IMG/VR virus record: IMGVR_UViG_3300027969_000323 | Coordinates: 1 to 29,376 of that record | Source: a virus | Length of the DNA: 29,376 nucleotides | Reading direction: 5' to 3' (one strand) | In this document: piece after piece, positions 23,666 to 29,376 of the stretch | How positions within the stretch are numbered: position 1 is the stretch's first letter | How the letters are laid out: each line of letters opens with the position of its first letter | Notes under the pieces: model-generated | What the model was told of the DNA's origin: nothing | Database searches by the model: none | Seen by the model: the letters and a program-made list of their open reading frames with translations, nothing else | Position numbers and translations under genes: made by a program

Positions 23666-24102
23666 TGGCAACACGCTTAATAGTAACCGAGAATAAACCA
23701 CTTGTTGTAGTTAGATCAAGCGGTGCCCCAGGCAGAACAATTATAAGTGGAGAAGGAAATCCAGCTAATACCCTAGGCGTACCTGGAGATTTTTATTTTG
23801 ATACAGAAACAACAAGATTTTGGGGCCCTAAAAACGATCAAACAAATAGCTGGGATATAAATAGCAGCTTTGTATTAGACAAACAAATCTCTTTAAGCTA
23901 TAGCTGGGAAATGGCGCAAATTACTGGACCAGTTCAAGGAATATATTCCGTAGCTATTAATCATAATCTTGGGTTCCACCCCAATGTAACTGTTAAGTCA
24001 AGCGCAGGGGATATCCTAGAAACAGGAATAGACTATAATAGTATTAATCAAATAACACTGACTATGGCGCAACCGTTTTCAGGGACAGCACATCTGTCAT
24101 AA
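23665..24102 (+). CDS. tail-fibre-like protein, 145 aa
   Basis: Contains a Gly/Pro turn segment (RSSGAPGRTIISGEG), then GDFYFDTETTRFWGPK, the short beta-repeat found in phage fibre proteins, and a C-terminal INHNLGFHPNVTVKSSAGD unit shared by many phage fibres. The start overlaps the previous stop. It probably forms part of the host-recognition fibre together with the three genes after it. Confidence 0.65.
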   Translation: MATRLIVTENKPLVVVRSSGAPGRTIISGEGNPANTLGVPGDFYFDTETTRFWGPKNDQTNSWDINSSFVLDKQISLSYSWEMAQITGPVQGIYSVAINHNLGFHPNVTVKSSAGDILETGIDYNSINQITLTMAQPFSGTAHLS

Positions 24103-24114
24103 GGGAGAAAGAAA

Positions 24115-25086
24115 ATGGCAAAAAAGTTTTTAGTTAGTATTGACCTCAACAAGAATGAGTTGCTCAATGCTAGAATTCAAAATTTAGGGTCTGCCCCTTC
24201 ATCACCAGTCGCTGGTCAAATCTACTTTGATACTGGCACACATGTATTGTACTTCTACAATGGAACAGAGTGGACACCAACCTCTGGCTCACAAGAAGTA
24301 ATTCAAGATTTAATTGGCTCCACAGTTGTTGGCGGAACAGGATTAACTGCAACATACAGTGATGCAGCAGGAACACATACATTAAAATTAAATGATACCG
24401 CAGTAACAGCTGGAACATATGGCTCAATTACAAAAGTACCAACATTCACTGTTGATCAGCAAGGTCGTTTAACTGGAGCAAGTGAAGCTAATTTAGTTAT
24501 TCCCCTAGATTCACAAACAACAGGTGACTATGTAGCAACTATTGTTGGAACAGCTAATGAAGTTACAGTTTCACCAAATAGCGGACATAATGCAGCTGTA
24601 ACTATTGGTTTGCCAGATAACGTAGAGATTACTGGTAACTTACAAGTTGGTGGAAACTTAAATGTTATTGGAACTGTTAATTCTGTAAATACAACACAGA
24701 TTAATATTGAAGATAACAAAGTAAAGCTTAACAGTGGATTTGCAGGAACCCCTACAACAGATGCAGGAATTGTTGTAGAACGAGGAACATTAACAGATAC
24801 AGAGATACTATGGAATGAAACATCAGATAAGTGGACACTTACCAATGATGGAACAAACTACCATGCAATTGCCAGAAAATATGCAGAAACACTAGGTGCA
24901 TCAGCAACATCTTATGCAATTACTCATAATTTAGGTACAACAGACGTAACAGTTCAAATTTTTGAAGCGGCCTCACCATTTAGTCAAGTTGAAGCAGATG
25001 TAAAAAGAACAAGTTCAAATGTTGTTACAGTAGATTTTGCAATTGCGCCTGCAGCTGGAGAATATAAAGTAGTAATTGTAGGATAA
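24115..25086 (+). CDS. tail-fibre protein, 323 aa
   Basis: The N-terminus (MAKKFLVSIDLNKNELLNARIQNL) followed by SPVAGQIYFDTGTHVLYFYNGTEWT is a widespread phage tail-fibre start. The middle is a beta-helix-like repeat region (NVEITGNLQVGGNLNVIG), and the end (ITHNLGTTDVTVQIFE) is the common fibre C-terminal module. GGGAGAAAG precedes the ATG. It would form a trimeric or fibrous rod; the receptor is unknown. Confidence 0.75.
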   Translation: MAKKFLVSIDLNKNELLNARIQNLGSAPSSPVAGQIYFDTGTHVLYFYNGTEWTPTSGSQEVIQDLIGSTVVGGTGLTATYSDAAGTHTLKLNDTAVTAGTYGSITKVPTFTVDQQGRLTGASEANLVIPLDSQTTGDYVATIVGTANEVTVSPNSGHNAAVTIGLPDNVEITGNLQVGGNLNVIGTVNSVNTTQINIEDNKVKLNSGFAGTPTTDAGIVVERGTLTDTEILWNETSDKWTLTNDGTNYHAIARKYAETLGASATSYAITHNLGTTDVTVQIFEAASPFSQVEADVKRTSSNVVTVDFAIAPAAGEYKVVIVG

Positions 25087-25089
25087 TAA

Positions 25090-25551
25090 ATGTCTCGCCA
25101 AATGAAAGTTGCCCTTAACTTACTTACAGTAGCGTCAGATCCAGCAAACGCATCCGCTGGAGATGTTTACTTTAATATATTAAGCAAAAACTTAAGAATT
25201 TATAATGGCGAAGAATGGGTTGAGTTAACTCCACCAAGCAATGATCCTACTCCATTTTATAGACATACCCATACTTATGATGGCGATGTCCATACTATCG
25301 ATATACAAAATCCAATTACATTTGTAGACTATAATGAAGTTGCATCTCCCGCAATTACATTGCCGCAGGTAGTTGGTGTTGATGGGGGAAGCCCAACTTC
25401 TAATACAACAGAAGCTAGCTGGGAATCTTTAACTTTATTTGATGCAGGTCAACCAGATTCTTTGTATTGGCCAGATAATAATGATACAATAAATAATAGT
25501 GGAAATGCAGATACTAATTTTAGCAATACAGTAGATGCAGGAGGAGCATAA
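25090..25551 (+). CDS. tail-fibre-associated protein, 153 aa
   Basis: The N-terminus (QMKVALNLLTVASDPANASAGDVYFNILSKNLRIYNGEEWVEL) has the same fibre-type GDVYFN...LRIYNGEEW unit as the neighbours. The C-terminal half is Asp/Asn-rich and probably flexible (DNNDTINNSGNADTN). It may be a linker or chaperone-like component of the fibre. Confidence 0.6.
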   Translation: MSRQMKVALNLLTVASDPANASAGDVYFNILSKNLRIYNGEEWVELTPPSNDPTPFYRHTHTYDGDVHTIDIQNPITFVDYNEVASPAITLPQVVGVDGGSPTSNTTEASWESLTLFDAGQPDSLYWPDNNDTINNSGNADTNFSNTVDAGGA

Positions 25552-25552
25552 A

Positions 25553-27238
25553 ATGTCAGTAAGAATTCAGCTAAGAAGAGATACAGCAGCCAATTGGACT
25601 TCAGTAAATCCAACTTTACTAAGTGGTGAAATTGGAATTGAAACAGATACTTTAAAATTTAAAATTGGAAATGGACAGAGATGGAATCAGACTACATCCT
25701 ATGCCTTTAAAGCTGGAGAAGCCAACGGACTTGCTACTTTAAATTCAGAAGGAAAAATTCCTACATCACAGCTTCCAACCGCTCTTTCTATCACAGCAGA
25801 TATTAATGCAGCTTTTGCCTCAATGACAACTTCATCAATTGCAGAAGGAACAAACCTTTATTTTACAGATGCAAGAGCAGTTGCAGCAGTAGCATCACAA
25901 ATTGCAGCAGAAGTTTCTGCTAGAAATGCAGCAATTGAAACAGCAAAAAGTCAAGCAGTTACAATTTCAACTACAGATGCAACTAATAAAGCAACAGCTG
26001 CACAACAAAATGCAATTGCAGCAGCAGAAAGCAAAGATTTAACTGCAATAGCATCTGCAACATCAGCTGCTAATAATTATACAGATTCAAAAATTTCTAC
26101 TGAAGTAACAAATAGAAATTCAGCAATTACATCAGCAGTCGCTGCAGAAGCTACAAATAGAGGCATTGCAATCAATGCTGCTATAGCTACAGAAGTAACA
26201 AACAGAAATGCAGCAATTGCAGCATCTGGTGGCGGATCAGCAAGCTTTAGCTCAAAAACAACAGATGATTTAGCAGAAGGGTCTAATAACCTTTATTATT
26301 CAGATGCAAAAGCTATTGCAGCCGTTTCTCCAAACATAACAAATGTTTTGATTGCATTAAATGGCAATATTGATGATTTATCAGCATCAATTGATTCTAC
26401 TTATGTTAAAAAATCAAATGCAGATACAAGATATGTTCTTCAAACAGGATTACAAAACTCTTTAGACCAATATGTATTAGAAAGTGGAAGAGATTCTGCT
26501 TTTGGATATGCAGGTTTAGATGCATCAGCCAAATTAGATGTTGCAGTAATACCAGCCTCTATTGCAAGAGCATCGGATGTAACCTCATCAATAAATACAG
26601 CAGTATCTACAGAGGTAACAAATAGAAATTCAGCAATATCAGGAGCAATAAATAATTTAATTAATTCAGCTCCAGGAACATTAGACACACTTGGAGAAAT
26701 TGCAACAGCTTTACAATCAAATCAAACAGCCGTTGGAGCCTTAACAACATCAATTGCACTAAAAGCTCCACTTGCATCCCCAACGTTTACTGGAACAGTT
26801 TCTGGTATTACAAAAACTATGGTTGGTTTAGGAAATGTAGATAACACTACAGATTTAAATAAACCTATATCAACATTAACACAAACAGCTTTAGACCTTA
26901 AGGCTCCGCTAGCATCACCAACTTTTACAGGGGCTGTAGATTTTTCTGGAGCAACCGTAACTGGATTAGATACAGCGCTTCCAAGTCAAATGGGATATTC
27001 TAACAAATATTTAAAAACAGATGGAATAAATGCTTCTTGGGAAGATATTGATTTAACTTTATATTTAACAAAAACACTTGCAGCAACAACATATGCAACT
27101 TTAGATAATGCAAAAACTTATGGATATCATAATGCAGGATCAAATACAGCAGGAAACAAAATTGCATATGGCTCTTCAGCTACAGGATATTCTTCAATAT
27201 CTTCACCAGCTGCTGGAGATATTTACATACAATACTAA
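25553..27238 (+). CDS. large tail-fibre protein with Mtd-like N-terminal domain, 561 aa
   Basis: It begins VRIQLRRDTAANWTSVNPTL, then GEIGIETDTLKFKIGNG, the pattern of the N-terminal domain of major tropism determinant-like fibre proteins. A long Ala/Thr-rich helical region with repeated EVTNRNSAI/EVTNRNAAI units (about 115-225 and again near 350) should form a trimeric coiled coil. Units EGTNLYFTDARA and EGSNNLYYSDAKA, and LKAPLASPTFTG twice (about 405 and 445), are typical fibre repeats. GGAGGAGC precedes the ATG. No C-type-lectin variable domain or reverse transcriptase is seen, so diversity generation is not indicated. Confidence 0.75.
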   Translation: MSVRIQLRRDTAANWTSVNPTLLSGEIGIETDTLKFKIGNGQRWNQTTSYAFKAGEANGLATLNSEGKIPTSQLPTALSITADINAAFASMTTSSIAEGTNLYFTDARAVAAVASQIAAEVSARNAAIETAKSQAVTISTTDATNKATAAQQNAIAAAESKDLTAIASATSAANNYTDSKISTEVTNRNSAITSAVAAEATNRGIAINAAIATEVTNRNAAIAASGGGSASFSSKTTDDLAEGSNNLYYSDAKAIAAVSPNITNVLIALNGNIDDLSASIDSTYVKKSNADTRYVLQTGLQNSLDQYVLESGRDSAFGYAGLDASAKLDVAVIPASIARASDVTSSINTAVSTEVTNRNSAISGAINNLINSAPGTLDTLGEIATALQSNQTAVGALTTSIALKAPLASPTFTGTVSGITKTMVGLGNVDNTTDLNKPISTLTQTALDLKAPLASPTFTGAVDFSGATVTGLDTALPSQMGYSNKYLKTDGINASWEDIDLTLYLTKTLAATTYATLDNAKTYGYHNAGSNTAGNKIAYGSSATGYSSISSPAAGDIYIQY

Positions 27239-27250
27239 AGGGGACATAGG

Positions 27251-29376
27251 ATGCCACTAAACATTTTTGATGGTTCCCAATGGAAACCTTTCAAAAAAAT
27301 ATCAATCTTCGATGGCTCTGCCTGGAAAGATTCAAAAGCATCTTATATTTATGATGGAACCCAATGGAAAAAATTTGGAGCTTCAGTACCAAAAAATACA
27401 GAAGCCCCTATATTTGGATGGCAAAATAATAATAGACAGGCTGGACAATATGTGTCAATCACAGCAGGTGTTTGGGAAAACTCACCAACTTCATTTACAT
27501 ATACATGGCAAAAAGCCCCATTTGCATTAAGCGGATCACACACAGAATCATCTTGGGTAACATTTGGAGACAACCAAAACTCTTCTTATATTGATAAGCA
27601 AATGATAGGTTATGTTTTAAGATGTAAGATAGTTGCTATTAATGAATTTGGAGAATCAGATCCAATATATGTAAATGGAAATAATTTAATTTCTATTTAT
27701 ACAAATGGAGTAGATTCAATTTCAACAGATGATCAAAATCAAGTTGTTAGACCACAAAATGTATTTTATGTAGATCATACATTAACTCAAAATGGTCGAA
27801 TTAATTTAAGATGGGTTAAGCCAATGGGTGCTGACCAGTACAGAGTATACTGGGTTGGACCAGGGGTACAGAATCAAAAAGATGTTACTACAGTAAATGA
27901 TGGAACTGCCTATGATACAACTTCAATTGATACAGGTTCTGCAGATGGCCAACTAACTGTTTATATTACTTCTCAGAATACAAATAATCCGTATACGCAA
28001 TCTTTGTATAACACTCCACTTGAAAGCCCAACATTTAAAGAATATGTTATACCAGACATGAAGCCTTTTAAGCCTTCTGTTTCAATATCAGTTTCTGACA
28101 TATTGCAAACAACAGCAACATTAACATGGGCTAATTCCAATTTAACACAAACAGCTTGGGAAATTTATTGGGTTAACCCAGACGGATCATCCATCCCAGC
28201 TGGGTCTGGAACTACACAAACAACAATTCCTTTAACATTTTTAACTGCAGGAGAAACTTATAGATATAAAGTTGTAGTTACAGGAACTGCAGATAGATTT
28301 ACAGAAACTTCATGGACTTCTAATACAGCACAATTTACTACAAATCCTGGAGTTTCATATTACATTGGTACATCTTCATGCAGTGGTCCAAGCGGACTTT
28401 ATAGATCAAATCCATCTGTAACTGGACCATTTGTAGCACAAGGAAATACCCTTCCTACAGATACAAGCATTCTTGACGGAGTATATCTTAATAAAACAGT
28501 TTATAGAACAACTTATGCAGAAGCACTCTACTATGCTGGAAATTCTAATTGCGATTTAACAATTACTCCAACACCAACCCCAACAGCCACCCCAACAACT
28601 TATGTTTATTATACTGGCACATCAACATGTAATCCATTTAGCGGAAACTATGGAGAATCTCCAAATGCTTCTGGTCCATTAAGTAACACAACTGGAATTC
28701 CATCAGACACCTACGATACTACTGGTACATATAGAAGAAAAACTGTTTATAGAACAACTTATTCAGCTGCACTTATAGCTGCAGGAAATGCAGCATGTGA
28801 TCCAAATATTGTTGCAACACCAACCCCTACACCAACACCAACGCCAACACCTACGCCAACACCTACGCCAACACCAACGCCAACACCAACGCCAACACCA
28901 AAACAAACTTGTCCAGGAACTTATACAAACCCAACATCTTATACCTGTGCGGAATTAGGTTATGTCAGGTTGGGAGGTTCAGATGTTTATAGCGTACCAG
29001 CAGGATGGTCTTGCTGTGGAGGAGCACTTGCAACACCAACCCCTACTCCAACTCCTACTCCAACTCCAACTCCTACTCCAGGGCCAACAGCTACTCCAAC
29101 CCCAACTGCAACCCCTACACCAACCCCTACACCAACACCTGCACCAACAAAACAAACTTGTCCAGGAACTTATACAAACCCAACATCTTATACATGTTCA
29201 GAATTAGGATATTCGTATTTAGGTAACTCATCAACTTATAGCGTACCAACAGGATGGCAATGTTGCGGTGGTGCATTAACTTTTGCTCCACCAAGTTTCT
29301 TTGCGCCTCCAGGGTTCTTCTCCCCTCCAGGGTTCTTTGCGCCTCCAGGGTTCTTTAGCCCTCCAGGGTTCTTCTC
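27251..29376 (+). CDS. large multidomain adhesin or tail-tip protein, runs off the window
   Basis: An open frame of at least 708 codons with no stop before the window ends. It starts with three copies of a DG(S/T)(Q/A)WK unit (residues 1-40), continues with Ig-like or fibronectin-like beta modules (RPQNVFYV..., ATLTWANSN...), then a Cys-containing module with YRTTY duplicated (about 375-440 and 455-518), Thr-Pro linkers, a second Cys-rich module ([16 protein letters not shown]...CCGGAL) duplicated (about 550-597 and 634-678), and finally hexapeptide repeats F(A/S)PPGF. The modules and Thr-Pro linkers resemble actinobacterial secreted enzymes and adhesins. It probably binds the host surface. 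Confidence 0.7.
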   Translation, partial: MPLNIFDGSQWKPFKKISIFDGSAWKDSKASYIYDGTQWKKFGASVPKNTEAPIFGWQNNNRQAGQYVSITAGVWENSPTSFTYTWQKAPFALSGSHTESSWVTFGDNQNSSYIDKQMIGYVLRCKIVAINEFGESDPIYVNGNNLISIYTNGVDSISTDDQNQVVRPQNVFYVDHTLTQNGRINLRWVKPMGADQYRVYWVGPGVQNQKDVTTVNDGTAYDTTSIDTGSADGQLTVYITSQNTNNPYTQSLYNTPLESPTFKEYVIPDMKPFKPSVSISVSDILQTTATLTWANSNLTQTAWEIYWVNPDGSSIPAGSGTTQTTIPLTFLTAGETYRYKVVVTGTADRFTETSWTSNTAQFTTNPGVSYYIGTSSCSGPSGLYRSNPSVTGPFVAQGNTLPTDTSILDGVYLNKTVYRTTYAEALYYAGNSNCDLTITPTPTPTATPTTYVYYTGTSTCNPFSGNYGESPNASGPLSNTTGIPSDTYDTTGTYRRKTVYRTTYSAALIAAGNAACDPNIVATPTPTPTPTPTPTPTPTPTPTPTPTPTPKQTCPGTYTNPTSYTCAELGYVRLGGSDVYSVPAGWSCCGGALATPTPTPTPTPTPTPTPGPTATPTPTATPTPTPTPTPAPTKQTCPGTYTNPTSYTCSELGYSYLGNSSTYSVPTGWQCCGGALTFAPPSFFAPPGFFSPPGFFAPPGFFSPPGFF
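28817..28899 (+). repeat. Thr-Pro linker coding repeat 1
   Basis: About 14 near-identical ACA/ACG-CCA-type hexanucleotide units encode (TP)n. Such short tandem repeats are prone to slippage in steps of six bases, which keeps the frame and changes linker length. Confidence 0.8.
29031..29147 (+). repeat. Thr-Pro linker coding repeat 2
   Basis: A second (TP)n run interrupted by PGPTATP and ending PAPTK, placed between the two copies of the Cys-rich CCGGAL module. Confidence 0.8.
29282..29376 (+). repeat. 18-bp tandem repeats encoding F(A/S)PPGF
   Basis: At least five units of about 18 bp, each with CCTCCAGGGTTCTT, encode [14 protein letters not shown] alternately. The run reaches the window edge, so its full length is unknown. 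Confidence 0.8.

Noticed and set aside
24170-24845. Minus-strand frames inside the tail-fibre gene
   Set aside because: They are low-complexity shadows of the plus-strand Thr/Ala-rich coding sequence with no ribosome sites.
25553-27238. Diversity-generating retroelement target suggested by the Mtd-like N-terminal domain
   Set aside because: No reverse transcriptase, template repeat or C-type-lectin variable region is visible in the window.
28811-29147. CRISPR-like array
   Set aside because: The repeats are contiguous 6-bp units in an open reading frame that encode Thr-Pro linkers; there are no spacers.

Overview
The window reads as part of a tailed double-stranded DNA phage genome of an actinobacterial host. 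It is AT-rich and almost fully coding, with dozens of short overlapping genes, phage tail-fibre genes, a lysis enzyme, a phage class II ribonucleotide reductase and two phage tRNAs. The actinobacterial host is inferred from small proteins that resemble actinophage families (DUF7455-like, GP88-like, Lsr2-like DNA binding), apparently leaderless genes, CRP/GlxR-type operators and Thr-Pro-linked secreted-type modules. No integrase, repressor or CRISPR array is visible.

Layout. (1) 1-3239, + strand: two P-loop sulfotransferase-like genes, a PD-(D/E)XK nuclease and a string of tiny zinc-ribbon or membrane proteins. (2) 3240-3789: a gene-free AT-rich zone between convergent gene blocks, with direct repeats and a terminator. 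(3) 3790-14926, - strand: about 35 small genes (DUF932, Api92-like, GP88, DUF7455-like, Lsr2-like and many unknowns), a tRNA-Asp and a probable small RNA. (4) 15062-17933, + strand: a sigma70-type promoter, two paralogous 2OG-Fe(II) oxygenases, tRNA-Ile(UAU) and micro-proteins. (5) 17984-20796, - strand: a further oxygenase, an oxygenase fused to a CDGSH Fe-S domain, small genes and a secreted muralytic enzyme. (6) 20998-29376, + strand: NrdJ, a holin-like protein with an EF-hand loop, and a tail-fibre/adhesin cluster that runs off the window.

The most striking content is regulatory. Fourteen minus-strand promoters share one architecture: TGTCAG, exactly 10 bp, then TAYAAT (one copy TATGCT). 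Ten of them carry a CRP/GlxR-type operator (TGTGA-N6-TCACA, 8-10 of 10 matches) upstream. Nine of those ten centres fall at about -54.5, -64.5, -74.5 or -84.5 from the inferred start, that is, on one face of the helix. Most of the mRNAs then carry a start-associated sequence, CAACGAAAGG, as ribosome binding site. A gene-free stretch at about 6670-6787 encodes, on the same strand, a hairpin whose 14-nt loop is the exact antisense of that sequence, followed by a strong intrinsic terminator. Together these look like a phage regulon with an activator input, a phage-specific promoter box and a candidate trans-acting anti-ribosome-binding-site RNA. Intergenic repeats with paired DnaA-box-like sites sit between the transcription units.
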